NCBI RefSeq assembly: GCF_015461805.1
Contig: NZ_JACVZE010000006.1
Span: forward strand, 310,001-374,000
From: Pseudomonas pisciculturae
GTDB taxonomy: Bacteria; Pseudomonadota; Gammaproteobacteria; Pseudomonadales; Pseudomonadaceae
Direction: 5' to 3'
DNA: 64,000 bases
Shown here: positions 1 to 9,315 of the stretch, one piece after another
How positions within the stretch are numbered: position 1 is the stretch's first letter
How the letters are laid out: each line of letters begins with the position of its first letter
The notes under the pieces: model-generated
What the model was told of the DNA's origin: nothing
The model's input: the letters and a program-made list of their open reading frames with translations, nothing else
Databases searched by the model: none
Made by a program: the position numbers and the translations under genes

Positions 1-251
1 ACATTGCCGACATGCCGGGCCAGGTTCACTTCGGCGAGCACGCAGGTGCCCAAGTGGACTCGTGTACGGTCGAGCACCGCAGTGTAGTGATGAATGACGC
101 CTTCGCGCTCGAGATCTTTCAGGCGTTTCCAGGTCGGCGAAGTGGATAAGCCAATCTTTTTGCCCAGGTCCTGAACGGTCAAACGGCCATCCGTCTGCAA
201 CTCGGCGAGAATTTTCAGGCTGTAAGTATCCAGCAGATTATTTTTTTCCAT
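1..251 (-). CDS. Lrp/AsnC family transcriptional regulator (partial, C-terminus outside window)
   Basis: Only the first 83 codons are inside the window; the gene runs off the left edge. The translation begins MEKNNLLDTYSLKILAELQ and continues through a winged helix-turn-helix with the family pattern LGLSxSPxxxRxKxLExEGVI (here KKIGLSTSPTWKRLKDLE). This fits the DNA-binding half of an Lrp/AsnC regulator, a family that normally senses amino acids through a C-terminal RAM domain, which cannot be seen here. The gene is divergent from the 2-oxoacid dehydrogenase/aminotransferase genes that start at 498, so control of those genes by an amino acid is the simplest inference. The start is the ATG at 251-249. 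Confidence 0.85.
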   Translation of the reverse strand, partial: MEKNNLLDTYSLKILAELQTDGRLTVQDLGKKIGLSTSPTWKRLKDLEREGVIHHYTAVLDRTRVHLGTCVLAEVNLARHVGN

Positions 252-497
252 TTTTTATAATGTCCGGAAAATAATTTCGTAGTTTGGCGACTGTGCAGAT
301 TTTCAGCATCGCTTTTCAAGGTCTGTTTTTTATAAAGCATAATTTTTCACGGTTATGCATTTATCGAGAATATATTACTTTTAATTGAATGATTTTGATC
401 AATTGAAAAAGCACTTTTCGGGTGCGCAATTTTAAGCTCGTCAGCACATGAGTAAGGCCTTTATGCCTGCTCTTTCGCTCGCGAGGATAACAATAAA
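252..497. promoter_or_regulatory. Divergent intergenic region with an inverted repeat
   Basis: These 246 AT-rich bases separate the Lrp-type regulator from the E1 gene and must hold both promoters. An imperfect inverted repeat (TTTTAATTGA at 379-388, TCAATTGAAAA at 399-409) lies about 90 bp before the E1 start and is a candidate Lrp/AsnC operator. No PaaX-like GYGATAC motif was seen here, so this operon is probably not under PaaX. Confidence 0.45.
489..496 (+). promoter_or_regulatory. Candidate Crc/Hfq catabolite-repression motif at the E1 start
   Basis: AACAATAA matches the AAnAAnAA motif bound by Hfq/Crc in Pseudomonas. It lies between the AGGA ribosome-binding sequence and the ATG at 498, where binding would block translation. 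Confidence 0.5.
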
Positions 498-2585
498 ATG
501 TCCGCTCCACGCCGTAAAAGCCTTGACGTAAAAAACCCGGATAACGCGGTTTCGACCGTGAACTGGCCGCGCATTGCCTATCTTCTGCACGTGTCCAGGG
601 CTTTGGATGAACTGGAAGAAAAGACCCTGGTGCCGGAAAAAAAGGTGCTCTATCAATTTTCTGCGCGAGGGCATGATTTAGCGCAAATTCTGCTTGGCTC
701 AAAACTCACTAATCGCAACGACGCCGCTTGCGGCTACTACCGTTCACGGCCGCTGCTATTGGCGATGGGCGTGGACATGGCGGATGCCTTGGGATCGTCC
801 ATGGCGCGTGCGGGTGGCTACTCGGATGGCCGGGATATTGGGGTGGTGTTCAATTACCCCAACCCTGGCGGCCCGACGGCGTTGCCAATGTGTGGGGGCG
901 TTGGTGCGCAGTACACGCCCACGGCAGGCTGGGCGCAGGCCATCGAATACCGCAGCAAGGTTTTGAAGGATGCGTCCTATGACACCGCGATCAGTGTGGT
1001 GCTAGGTGGTGACGGCTCTGTCGCCACCAACGGTTTCTGGGCGGCGCTGACCATTGCGACCACGCAAAAGCTGCCGATGCTGTTCTATATCGAAGACAAC
1101 GGTTATGGCATTTCCGTACCGTCGACCTTTCAAACCCCCGGTGGTGATATCGCAGCCAACCTCAGCGGGTTCCAGAACCTGCACATCCTCAGCGGTGACG
1201 GTTCCAATCCTGTGCAGAGTGCCGAGTTGGTCGAGCAGGCGGTGGACCACGTTCGCACTCATCAAGGGCCATGTTTGTTACGCCTGAAGGTGCCGCGCCT
1301 GCAAGGGCACAGTTTCCAGGACACCCAGACCTACAAGTCCGCGGACTTCATCAAAATGGAATGGGCCCGTGACCCGCTGCACAAGTTGCGCGACTTCCTG
1401 GTGCCCGACCGCATGACTGCCAGCGAGTGGGATGAGCTGGGTGAAAACGCTCGCGCCGAGGTCAATGCATCACGCATTGAGGCCGAAGCCCGGCCAGTCA
1501 GTGACCCTGCTCGCGTCACACACCACGTGTTCCATGAAGGTGAAATGCAGGCGCGGGGCGGGCAGTGGTCGGAGGGATACACGCCATCGGCAACCACGTT
1601 TATTCCGCTGCAGGAAGGACAACGGCTCAATATGGTCGCGGCCATCCGACGCACCTTAGACCGCGAGTTGGAGGTCAACCCACGTGTGGTGCTGTTTGGT
1701 GAAGATATCGGCCCCAAAGGTGGCGTGCATGCGGTCACCTTGGGCTTGCAGGAAAAGTACGGCGAGGCTCGGGTGTTTGATACCAGCCTTTCCGAAGAAG
1801 GGATCATCGGTCGTGCTGTGGGTATGGCCGTCGCCGGACTCGTGCCTGTCCCGGAAATCCAATTCCGTAAATACGCCGATCCTGCCGTTGAACAATTGAA
1901 TGACTGCGGTACCATGCGCTGGCGTACCAACAATCGCTTTGCAGCGCCGATGGTGGTGCGCATTGCCGGTGGCTTCTTCAAGTGCGGTGATCCATGGCAT
2001 AGCCAGACCAACGAAGTGCAGTTCGTGCATTCGCCAGGTTGGCAGGTCGCGGTACCGTCCAATGCCGAAGACGCGGTAGGTTTACTGCGCAGTGCCATGC
2101 GCGGTAACGATCCTGTGATCTTCTTTGAACACCGCGCCATGCTCGACTCTGCGTCGGCTCGTCGGCCGTACCCGGGCGATGATTTTATCGTGCCCTTTGG
2201 CAAGGCCCGCAGCGTTGTCGAGGGTAATGACCTGACGATTGTGACGTGGGGAGCGATGGTTGAGCGCTGTGAAAAGGCGGCGGAAGGGCGCTCGGTCCAT
2301 GTGCTCGATCTACGTACCCTGATGCCTTGGGATCGCGAGGCAGTGCTGGCCTCGGTGCGCCGAACCCACCGTTGTTTGATCGTGCATGAGGATCTGGGCA
2401 CCGCTGGCTTCGGTGCAGAAATTGCGGCCGTAGTAGCAGATGAGGCCTTTATGAGCCTGGATGCCCCGGTCGCTCGACTGACCATGCCGGATATTCCGAG
2501 TCCGCACCACCCTACGTTGCTCGAACACGTGCTGCCGTCTGTAGACGCTATCCGCAGCAAAATCGACTACCTGGTGGGCTTCTGA
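498..2585 (+). CDS. Thiamine-diphosphate 2-oxoacid dehydrogenase E1, fused alpha and beta subunits
   Basis: This 695-residue protein joins both halves of a heterotetrameric E1 in one chain. The E1-alpha part has the thiamine diphosphate motif GDGSVATN near residue 171 and the following ENDNGYGIS-type segment (EDNGYGISVP). The E1-beta part starts around residue 377 (LNMVAAIRRTL) and contains VVLFGEDIG and the conserved PVPEIQF segment. It would decarboxylate a 2-oxoacid and pass the acyl group to the lipoyl domain of the E2 encoded 1 bp downstream. No E3 gene is linked, so a shared lipoamide dehydrogenase is expected. Substrate cannot be read from sequence; the aminotransferase next door and the paa genes beyond suggest an aromatic 2-oxoacid such as phenylpyruvate, but branched-chain 2-oxoacids remain possible. 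Confidence 0.85.
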   Translation: MSAPRRKSLDVKNPDNAVSTVNWPRIAYLLHVSRALDELEEKTLVPEKKVLYQFSARGHDLAQILLGSKLTNRNDAACGYYRSRPLLLAMGVDMADALGSSMARAGGYSDGRDIGVVFNYPNPGGPTALPMCGGVGAQYTPTAGWAQAIEYRSKVLKDASYDTAISVVLGGDGSVATNGFWAALTIATTQKLPMLFYIEDNGYGISVPSTFQTPGGDIAANLSGFQNLHILSGDGSNPVQSAELVEQAVDHVRTHQGPCLLRLKVPRLQGHSFQDTQTYKSADFIKMEWARDPLHKLRDFLVPDRMTASEWDELGENARAEVNASRIEAEARPVSDPARVTHHVFHEGEMQARGGQWSEGYTPSATTFIPLQEGQRLNMVAAIRRTLDRELEVNPRVVLFGEDIGPKGGVHAVTLGLQEKYGEARVFDTSLSEEGIIGRAVGMAVAGLVPVPEIQFRKYADPAVEQLNDCGTMRWRTNNRFAAPMVVRIAGGFFKCGDPWHSQTNEVQFVHSPGWQVAVPSNAEDAVGLLRSAMRGNDPVIFFEHRAMLDSASARRPYPGDDFIVPFGKARSVVEGNDLTIVTWGAMVERCEKAAEGRSVHVLDLRTLMPWDREAVLASVRRTHRCLIVHEDLGTAGFGAEIAAVVADEAFMSLDAPVARLTMPDIPSPHHPTLLEHVLPSVDAIRSKIDYLVGF

Positions 2586-2586
2586 C

Positions 2587-3882
2587 ATGAATGACATGAC
2601 CATCAAACCTGGCAGTTTGAACATCATTGCCCCACTGGAGCAGGAAGGTACCAAAGCAGTCGTCCGCACTTGGTTGAGGAAAACTGGCGATACAGTCCGT
2701 AAACATGAACCGGTGGTCGAACTGGAAACCGACAAAGTCGTGGTTGAGATTGCCGCGCCGGCCGATGGAACGTTGGAGATTATCCTGCGCGAGGACGCGG
2801 ACGCCGAGCCCGGTGCCGTATTGGGCGTGATTAACGCAGGCGGCGTGCAGGAGCCGTCTGCCCCCGTGCTGGAACCTCTTATCGAGTCGCCAGCAGACTC
2901 GTCAGTGGTGTTCGACCCTGAGTTGCGTTTATCGCCTGCGGTGCGCAGGCTGTTAAGGGAGCACAATGTTGCGCCGACGGCCGTTGCTGCAACGGGAAGA
3001 GGCGGGCGGTTGACCCGTGAGGATGTGCTCGCGTTTGTGCAGGCAGAACCGGTAAAACAGGCACTTTCCGTGCCCTTGCCGGCTCCCAAGCCCCAGGCAA
3101 AGGCAGTGCCTGCGCCGGCCACGAAAGCGCAGGCCGCTCCCTCGGCCGTCGTGCCCGCTTCAGGTGAGCGTGGCCCACGTGTGAGTGCTCACGTTCCTCA
3201 TAGCAGCATGCGCCGCAAAATCGCCGAGCACATGCAGCACTCCGTGAGCACGGCACCCCATGTCACCTCTGTGTTTGAAGCAGACTTCAGCGCGATCATC
3301 GCGCACCGCAAGAAGAACAAAAAACTGTATGCCGACCAGGATGTGAACCTGACTTTTACGACTTATTTTGTGGCCGCTTCGGTGCAAGCCATGTTGGCGG
3401 TACCGAATGTAAACAGTCGCTGGCATGACGACTACCTGGAAGTCTTCAAAGACATCAGTATCGGCATCGGCACCGCGCTGGGCGAGACCGGTCTCATTGT
3501 GCCGGTGATCCAGCGAGCCCAGGAGCTGAACATCCTCGGCATCGCTTCGCGGCTACAGGAGCTGACCATGGCAGCCCGCAACGGCAAGCTCAAGGCGGCG
3601 GACGTGCAAGGCGGCACGTTCACGATTTCCAACCACGGTACTTCAGGCTCCTTGTTCGCCTCGCCGATCATTATCAATCAGCCGCAATCGGCGATTCTGG
3701 GTATTGGTGCGCTGGAAAAGCGCGTGGTGGTTCGAGAAGTCGACGGCGTCGACAGCTTCCAGGTTCGGCCCAAGGCCTACGTGTCCTTGACGATCGATCA
3801 CCGGGTGCTGGATGGCAGTGTCACGAATGCCTGGTTGAGCCGTTTCGTGGAGGTCATCGAAAACTGGCCTTTGGAAGGCTGA
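2587..3882 (+). CDS. Dihydrolipoamide acyltransferase (E2) of a 2-oxoacid dehydrogenase complex
   Basis: This 431-residue protein has the standard E2 layout. One lipoyl domain has its acceptor lysine in ELETDKVVVEI near residue 49. A peripheral-subunit-binding domain spans about residues 115-150 (SPAVRRLLREHNV). A low-complexity Ala/Pro linker follows, and then the catalytic acyltransferase domain from about residue 195 with the active-site motif DHRVLDG near residue 405. It accepts the acyl group from the fused E1 encoded just upstream (1-bp gap, certainly co-transcribed) and forms an acyl-CoA. Length and single lipoyl domain resemble branched-chain and acetoin-type E2s more than the multi-lipoyl pyruvate E2 of pseudomonads. 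Confidence 0.88.
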   Translation: MNDMTIKPGSLNIIAPLEQEGTKAVVRTWLRKTGDTVRKHEPVVELETDKVVVEIAAPADGTLEIILREDADAEPGAVLGVINAGGVQEPSAPVLEPLIESPADSSVVFDPELRLSPAVRRLLREHNVAPTAVAATGRGGRLTREDVLAFVQAEPVKQALSVPLPAPKPQAKAVPAPATKAQAAPSAVVPASGERGPRVSAHVPHSSMRRKIAEHMQHSVSTAPHVTSVFEADFSAIIAHRKKNKKLYADQDVNLTFTTYFVAASVQAMLAVPNVNSRWHDDYLEVFKDISIGIGTALGETGLIVPVIQRAQELNILGIASRLQELTMAARNGKLKAADVQGGTFTISNHGTSGSLFASPIIINQPQSAILGIGALEKRVVVREVDGVDSFQVRPKAYVSLTIDHRVLDGSVTNAWLSRFVEVIENWPLEG

Positions 3883-3896
3883 TTGCAATTGAACAG

Positions 3897-3922
3897 AAAA
3901 CGCGACGTTGTCGCGTTTTTTT
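3897..3922 (+). terminator. Rho-independent terminator after E2
   Basis: The arms AAAACGCGAC and GTCGCGTTTT enclose a 3-base loop and run into a T tract. It lies between E2 and the aminotransferase gene, so the latter may depend on read-through or its own promoter. Confidence 0.8.
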
Positions 3923-3971
3923 ATGGAGTGGGAAACACGTGGTCTGAACACCAATTGACGGGAGTCTAACT

Positions 3972-5168
3972 TTGCCAACTTTTAATACTTTGCAGTTGTT
4001 GCCCAACGATCCGATCCTGGGTCTTGCCGATACGTTTGCCCAGGATACCCGCAGCAATAAAGTCGATCTGGGTATTGGCGTATACAAGGACGTTGCGGGG
4101 AAAACGCCGGTGCTGGCCTCCGTGCAGGCGGCTGAAGAGTGGCTGCTGGAACATCAGGTGAGCAAGGCTTACTTGGGCTCAGAAGGGTTGCCCGCATTCA
4201 ACCAGGCCATTATCCGGCTGGTGTTTGGCGAAGCTTCGGATGCGCGCTTGGCTGATCAATATGCAGGGGTACAAACACCCGGTGGCACCGGGGCCCTGAG
4301 ACTGATGGCCGAATTTCTAAAGCGCACGGCGGTACGCAACATCTTGGTTCCAGTGCCCACTTGGGCGATTCATGAAGAGCTGTTCCGACGCGCCGGAATG
4401 TGTGTGCAGACCTGCCAGCACCTTACGTCCGAGGGTGCGTTCAATCTAGAGGCGCTGCTAACGGCGCTCGAAGGCTTGTCAGAGGGCGATGCCGTTCTGC
4501 TGCATGCCTGCTGTCATAATCCAACCGGAATCGATCCGGATGCGGATCAATGGCGTTCGATTCTTGAGGTCGTGAAAAGGAAAGGGTTGCTGCCATTATT
4601 TGATATGGCCTACCAGGGTTTTGGTGAAGGGCTGGAAGAAGATACCTGGGCACTGCGTTTGTTTTGCGCTGAGCTTCCTGAAGTGATGACCAGCATTTCC
4701 TGCTCGAAAAACTTCGGGATCTATCGGGAGCGTACGGGTGCTTTGCTGATCAGCTGTATCGAAAGCGCAACCTTGAAAGCGGTCAAGTCTCAAGTGATCG
4801 ATACCGCGCGCTGCCTCTGGTCCATGCCGCCGGCGCATGGCGGGGCTGTCGTCTCACATATTCTCAGTACCCCGGTGCTCAAGGCGCAGTGGCATCAAGA
4901 AGTGCTGGAAATGGCCGAGAGGATTAAAACGTTACGGGCGGGCTTGTGCGAAGAGCTTCGAAAAATTGACGCGTATGACGAATTCAAGAGCATTGAGTTG
5001 CAGAAAGGTATGTTCTCTCATCTCAATCGCACCCCTGCCTATGTTGAGCACCTGCGTGAGCGCAGTGGGATATACCTGGTGGGGAACGGCAGAATAAACA
5101 TCTCCGGTCTGCCGCTTGAGAGGTTGGACGAAGTTGCTGCTGCCTTGAAGTCCGGTTTGACGGTGTGA
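3972..5168 (+). CDS. Aromatic/aspartate-type aminotransferase (class I PLP enzyme)
   Basis: This is a 398-residue fold-type I aminotransferase of the AspC/TyrB group. The PLP lysine lies in SCSKNFGIYRERTG near residue 245, and the CCHNPTG motif (HACCHNPTGID) and the LDMAYQGF-like segment (FDMAYQGF) are present. Length matches the family (about 397). The start is a TTG at 3972 preceded by ACGGGAGTC. The enzyme would convert an aromatic amino acid (or aspartate) and 2-oxoglutarate into the 2-oxoacid and glutamate. Its place behind E1-E2 suggests that it supplies the 2-oxoacid for that complex, although a terminator lies between them. TyrB-like substrate range is an inference. Confidence 0.85.
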   Translation: MPTFNTLQLLPNDPILGLADTFAQDTRSNKVDLGIGVYKDVAGKTPVLASVQAAEEWLLEHQVSKAYLGSEGLPAFNQAIIRLVFGEASDARLADQYAGVQTPGGTGALRLMAEFLKRTAVRNILVPVPTWAIHEELFRRAGMCVQTCQHLTSEGAFNLEALLTALEGLSEGDAVLLHACCHNPTGIDPDADQWRSILEVVKRKGLLPLFDMAYQGFGEGLEEDTWALRLFCAELPEVMTSISCSKNFGIYRERTGALLISCIESATLKAVKSQVIDTARCLWSMPPAHGGAVVSHILSTPVLKAQWHQEVLEMAERIKTLRAGLCEELRKIDAYDEFKSIELQKGMFSHLNRTPAYVEHLRERSGIYLVGNGRINISGLPLERLDEVAAALKSGLTV

Positions 5169-5184
5169 CACGCCTGTTTTAAGT

Positions 5185-5225
5185 CATCCCCCCGGTGTAG
5201 GGGGGATGCTGAAGCAGGGTTTTTT
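5185..5225 (+). terminator. Probable terminator after the aminotransferase gene
   Basis: A strong hairpin (CATCCCCCC at 5185-5193 with GGGGGGATG at 5200-5208) is followed 11 bases later by a T run at 5220-5225 that touches the end of the convergent paaZ. The distance to the T run makes this a less typical terminator. Confidence 0.5.
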
Positions 5226-7287
5226 ACGCGTTGGTTTCTTCGCGTTTTACAACCAATGTCAAAATGTCATAGCTGGCAACCAACTCGCCCAGCTGATTGG
5301 TCACCTCCACGTCCCATGCCACCACACCTTGCGGGCTGCCCTGTGAACTCTTCTTGCCCTGGTCGATCTTGCGCTTGCAGGTCAGGCGCGCCTGAATAGT
5401 GTCACCGATGCCGACCGGATTGATGAAGCGCAAGGTATCGAGGCCGTAATTGGCCAGTACCGGGCCAGGCGCCGGCGAAACGAACAGCCCGGCGGCCGCT
5501 GACAGCACGAAATAGCCGTGGGCAATGCGCTTGCCGAATTGCGATTCCTTGGCGGCGATGTCGTCGAAGTGCATGTAGAAGTGATCGCCCGACAGGCAGC
5601 CGAAGTTCACCAGATCGGCTTCGGTGACGGTACGGCGGTGAGTCAGCAGCGACTCGCCGATTTGCAGGTCCTGGAAGAAGCGACGGAACGGGTGCACTTC
5701 GGTTTCAATGACCTTGGCGCCGCGCACATATTCACCGGTTACCGCTGCCAGCATGGTTGGTGAGCCCTGTACCGCTGCGCGTTGCAGGTAGTGCTTTACT
5801 GCGCGCAGGCCGCCAAGCTCTTCACCGCCGCCTGCACGTCCAGGCCCGCCGTGTTTGAGTTGCGGCAGCGGTGAGCCGTGGCCGGTGGATTCGGCGGCGG
5901 ACTCGCGGTCCAGTACCAGCAAGCGGCCATGCCAGGCGGCGGCTACCGGGATCGCTTTGGCGGCAATCTGTGGGTCTTTGGTGATCAGGCTTGCCACCAG
6001 GCTGCCTTTGCCACGAGCGGCCAGGGCCAGGGCTTCGTCCAGGTCGTCGTAAGCCATTAGCGTGCTCACCGGGCCGAACGCCTCGATATCGTGAGCGCCG
6101 CCTTCGGCGTGTGGGTCGCGTGATTGCAGCAGGGTAGGGGCGAAGAACGCGCCCTGGCCGACGTTTTCACCACGCGGTTCAAAACCATCGCGAGCGCCGA
6201 ACAGCAGGTCGCTACTGTGCAGCAGGGCTTCCAGGCGTTCAGCCACATCTTTTTGTTGATCGTGGGACGCCAAAGGTCCCATGCGCACACCTTCTACCGA
6301 CGGATCGCCGATCACGACTTTGGCCAGTCGCTCACGCAGGCGCGAAGCCACGGCGTCGATATGTTTGCCTGGTACGATTGCGCGGCGAATGGCGGTGCAT
6401 TTCTGCCCGGCCTTGACGGTCATTTCACGCGCGACTTCCTTGATGAACAACTCGAACTCCTCGTCGTCCGGCGTCACGTCCGGGGCGAGGATCGCGCAAT
6501 TCAGCGAGTCCGCCTCGGCGTTGAACGGCACCGAATTACGGATCAGGTTCGGGTTCACCCGCAGTTTGGCGGCAGTGTCGGCGGAGCCGGTGAATGTCAC
6601 CACATCCTGGCCTTGCAGGCGATCCAACAGGTCTCCCGTGCTCCCGATGATCAATTGCAGGCTGCCTGCCGGCAGCAAGCCGGACTCGTCCATCAGGCGC
6701 ACCACGGCTTCAGTCAGATAGCTGGTGGCGCTGGCTGGTTTGACGATGCACGGCATCCCGGCCAGAAAACTCGGTGCGAATTTCTCAAGCATGCCCCAGA
6801 TGGGGAAGTTGAAAGCATTGATATGCACCGCCAGGCCGCCACGCGGAACCAGAATGTGCGTGCCGGCAAAGCTGCCTTTTTTGCTCAATTGCATCGCCGG
6901 ACCTTCGTGGACGATGTTGCCCGATGGCAGCTCCCGCGAGCCCAGGCTGGCGTAAGTGAACAGGGTGCTGTTGCCGCCCTCGATATCTATCCAGCTGTCA
7001 GTACGAGTGGCGCCGCTGTGATGGGAGATCGCGTAGAGCTGTTCCTTGCGCTCGCTCAGGTACAGGGCCAGTGCCTTGAGGCGCTGTGCCCGTTGCTGGA
7101 AGTCCAGCGCCATCAGGCCGTTTACGCCTTGGCTGCGGCCGTGGGCAACGGCTTCGGCGAAGTCCAGGCGTTCTTCGTGGGTGCGCGCAATCTCATGGCC
7201 GTCAATGGCACTGCGCAGTACTTGTGCGCCGTGTTGGCCGATCCAGCGACCGGCGATGAAACTTTGCAGAGTAGGGGCGTGAGACAT
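5224..7287 (-). CDS. paaZ: PaaZ: bifunctional oxepin-CoA hydrolase / 3-oxo-5,6-dehydrosuberyl-CoA semialdehyde dehydrogenase
   Basis: The 687-residue protein joins an N-terminal aldehyde dehydrogenase domain (catalytic cysteine in GQKCTAIRR near residue 296) to a C-terminal MaoC-type hydratase from about residue 522, with SGDHFYMHFD carrying the hydratase acid/base residues. It opens the oxepin-CoA ring made by PaaABCE and PaaG and oxidises the resulting aldehyde. The start is set at the ATG at 7287, which has GGAGGAACC just upstream and gives the family N-terminus MSHAPTLQSF; the frame is open 19 codons further but without a ribosome-binding site. It is the last gene of the minus-strand paaA operon, 31 bp behind the symporter gene. 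Confidence 0.95.
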   Translation of the reverse strand: MSHAPTLQSFIAGRWIGQHGAQVLRSAIDGHEIARTHEERLDFAEAVAHGRSQGVNGLMALDFQQRAQRLKALALYLSERKEQLYAISHHSGATRTDSWIDIEGGNSTLFTYASLGSRELPSGNIVHEGPAMQLSKKGSFAGTHILVPRGGLAVHINAFNFPIWGMLEKFAPSFLAGMPCIVKPASATSYLTEAVVRLMDESGLLPAGSLQLIIGSTGDLLDRLQGQDVVTFTGSADTAAKLRVNPNLIRNSVPFNAEADSLNCAILAPDVTPDDEEFELFIKEVAREMTVKAGQKCTAIRRAIVPGKHIDAVASRLRERLAKVVIGDPSVEGVRMGPLASHDQQKDVAERLEALLHSSDLLFGARDGFEPRGENVGQGAFFAPTLLQSRDPHAEGGAHDIEAFGPVSTLMAYDDLDEALALAARGKGSLVASLITKDPQIAAKAIPVAAAWHGRLLVLDRESAAESTGHGSPLPQLKHGGPGRAGGGEELGGLRAVKHYLQRAAVQGSPTMLAAVTGEYVRGAKVIETEVHPFRRFFQDLQIGESLLTHRRTVTEADLVNFGCLSGDHFYMHFDDIAAKESQFGKRIAHGYFVLSAAAGLFVSPAPGPVLANYGLDTLRFINPVGIGDTIQARLTCKRKIDQGKKSSQGSPQGVVAWDVEVTNQLGELVASYDILTLVVKREETNA

Positions 7288-7318
7288 CACGGTTCCTCCA
7301 GGGTAGAAAACGAGTGGG

Positions 7319-8965
7319 TTAGTGTTTGCTGGCGCCAGCGGCACCGATTCCGGTCATGGAACGGATGAACTGCGCCAGGTAACGGCCGCGTTCAAGGGCT
7401 GCACGCGGTGAGGTGTCGGTGACGGAAAACAGCCAGGCACTGAAAAACGCCAGGCTCATGGAAAACAGCGCCGGGTTGGAATACGGGAACAGCGCGTTGT
7501 CGTGATGCAGCACGTTGACCCACACCGCCGGGCTAAGCACCAGCAGCACAATCGCCGAGACCAGCCCGGCCAGGCTGCCTGCCACGGCGCCACGGGTGGT
7601 CAGGCCCTTCCAGTACATCGAAAGGAACAGCACCGGGAAATTCACCGACGCGGCGATCGCCAGCACCAGGCCGGACAGGAACGCAATGTTCTGCGACTCA
7701 AACAACAAGCCAAGGATGATCGCCAGCACGCCGATGCACAGCGTGGCGATGCGCGATACGCGGATCTCCTGCTGTTCAGTGGCCTGGCCTTTGCGCATGA
7801 CGCAGGCATACAGGTCGTGGGACACTGCCGACGCACCGGACAGCGCCAGCCCAGCCACCACCGCCAGGATCGTGGCAAACGCCACCGCTGAAATGAACCC
7901 GAGGAACAGGTTGCCGCCCACCGCTTGCGCCAAGTGCACGGCGATCATGTTGCCGCCGCCGATGATCGCACCGCTGGCATCACGGAAGGTTGGGTCGGTG
8001 CCCACCATGACAATGGCGCCAAAGCCCACCACGATCAGCAGCAGGTAGAAGTAGCCGATAAAGCCGGTGGCGTAGAACACGCTCTTGCGGGCTTCCTTGG
8101 CGTCGCTGACGGTAAAGAAACGCATCAGGATATGCGGCAGCCCGGCCGTGCCGAACATCATGCCCACTCCCAGGGAAATCGCGTCGATAGGGTTGGACAG
8201 CAAGCCCCCCGGCGCCATGATCGCGCTGCCCTTGGCATGCACGGCGGCGGCCCCGGCAAACATCGCCTCGGTGCTGAAACCGAAATGCTTGAGCACCATG
8301 AACGCCATGAAGGTAGTGCCGAACAGCAGCATCACCGCCTTGATGATCTGCACCCAGGTGGTCGCGAGCATGCCGCCAAAGGTCACGTAGAACACCATCA
8401 GCACGCCCACCAGCATCACCGCGTACAGGTAGTCGATGCCAAACAGCAGCTCGATCAACTTGCCCGCGCCGACCATCTGCGCCACCAGGTACATCAGCGC
8501 CACGGTCAGGGTGCCGAAGGCCGAAGTCAGGCGCACCGGGGTTTGTTCCAGGCGGTACGAGACCACATCGGCAAAGGTGTACTTGCCCAGGTTGCGCAGG
8601 CGCTCGGCGATCAGGAACAGGATGATCGGCCAGCCTGCCAATACACCCAGGGCATACAGCAAACCGTCGTAACCATTGAGGAACATCATCGCCGAGATGC
8701 CCAGGAAGGACGCCGCCGAGATCATGTCACCGGCAATCGCCAGGCCGTTCTGGAAACCGGTCATGCCGCCGCCAGCGGTGTAGAAGTCACTCGCCGAACG
8801 GGTGCGTAACGCCGCCCAGCGCGTCACACCGAACGTAAACAGCACAAACACCAGGAACATGCCGATGGCGTTCCAGTTCAGGGGGCGCGCCGCGTCATCG
8901 GCGGCGATGGCCAGGTCGGTGGCCAACGCCAGGGGCAACAGGAACCACGCAATCAACCGGCTCAT
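7319..8965 (-). CDS. paaL: Sodium:solute symporter, probable phenylacetate permease
   Basis: This 548-residue membrane protein belongs to the sodium:solute symporter family, close to the acetate permease ActP. It has a hydrophobic leader ([19 protein letters not shown]), then many membrane spans, with the family segment [20 protein letters not shown] near residues 55-75. The real start is the ATG at 8965, which overlaps the stop of the DUF485 gene by 4 bp, matching the yjcH-actP arrangement. The frame is open further upstream but only through that neighbour. Because it lies inside the paa operon, phenylacetate (PaaL-type) is the likely substrate; acetate or another short carboxylate is the alternative. 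Confidence 0.85.
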   Translation of the reverse strand: MSRLIAWFLLPLALATDLAIAADDAARPLNWNAIGMFLVFVLFTFGVTRWAALRTRSASDFYTAGGGMTGFQNGLAIAGDMISAASFLGISAMMFLNGYDGLLYALGVLAGWPIILFLIAERLRNLGKYTFADVVSYRLEQTPVRLTSAFGTLTVALMYLVAQMVGAGKLIELLFGIDYLYAVMLVGVLMVFYVTFGGMLATTWVQIIKAVMLLFGTTFMAFMVLKHFGFSTEAMFAGAAAVHAKGSAIMAPGGLLSNPIDAISLGVGMMFGTAGLPHILMRFFTVSDAKEARKSVFYATGFIGYFYLLLIVVGFGAIVMVGTDPTFRDASGAIIGGGNMIAVHLAQAVGGNLFLGFISAVAFATILAVVAGLALSGASAVSHDLYACVMRKGQATEQQEIRVSRIATLCIGVLAIILGLLFESQNIAFLSGLVLAIAASVNFPVLFLSMYWKGLTTRGAVAGSLAGLVSAIVLLVLSPAVWVNVLHHDNALFPYSNPALFSMSLAFFSAWLFSVTDTSPRAALERGRYLAQFIRSMTGIGAAGASKH

Positions 8966-9270
8966 GCGGCGCACTCCTGCTTGAGCTTGTCGTTGAGCGG
9001 GTCGATCACATGGTTGGCGCGGTGTACGTAAAAACCGGTCAGCGCGAACGCCAGCAACACAATCACCACACCCACCAGCATGCCCACCGTGGTCACACCG
9101 CCGCTCAGGGATTGCCCGAGGGTGGCGGGGGAGAACGCCACCAACAGCACAAAGCCGAAATACACCACCAACATGATCAGCGACAGGGACCAGTACAGGC
9201 GCTGTTTGCGCCGTACCAACTGGATAAAGTCGGGATGCCGGTGGATACGTTCGATATCGTCGGGAGTCAT
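8962..9270 (-). CDS. DUF485 small inner-membrane protein, partner of the symporter
   Basis: A 102-residue protein with a short charged N-terminus ([20 protein letters not shown]) and two hydrophobic segments, around residues 26-48 and 60-85. This is the DUF485/YjcH pattern, which is almost always encoded directly before ActP-type symporters. The start at 9270 has AAGGA at a good distance; the frame is open 14 codons further but without a site. It overlaps the symporter gene by 4 bp, implying translational coupling. Its role in transport is not established. Confidence 0.85.
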   Translation of the reverse strand: MTPDDIERIHRHPDFIQLVRRKQRLYWSLSLIMLVVYFGFVLLVAFSPATLGQSLSGGVTTVGMLVGVVIVLLAFALTGFYVHRANHVIDPLNDKLKQECAA

Positions 9271-9284
9271 GGCGGTGGTCCTTT

Positions 9285-9292
9285 TTATTGTT
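9285..9292 (-). promoter_or_regulatory. Candidate Crc/Hfq motif before the DUF485-symporter pair
   Basis: On the minus strand the leader reads CAACAATAAAAAGGA: an AAnAAnAA motif touching the ribosome-binding site of the DUF485 gene, a position typical for Crc/Hfq repression of uptake genes. Confidence 0.55.
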
Positions 9293-9315
9293 GTGTTGGG
9301 GTGTGGCGGCACGCG

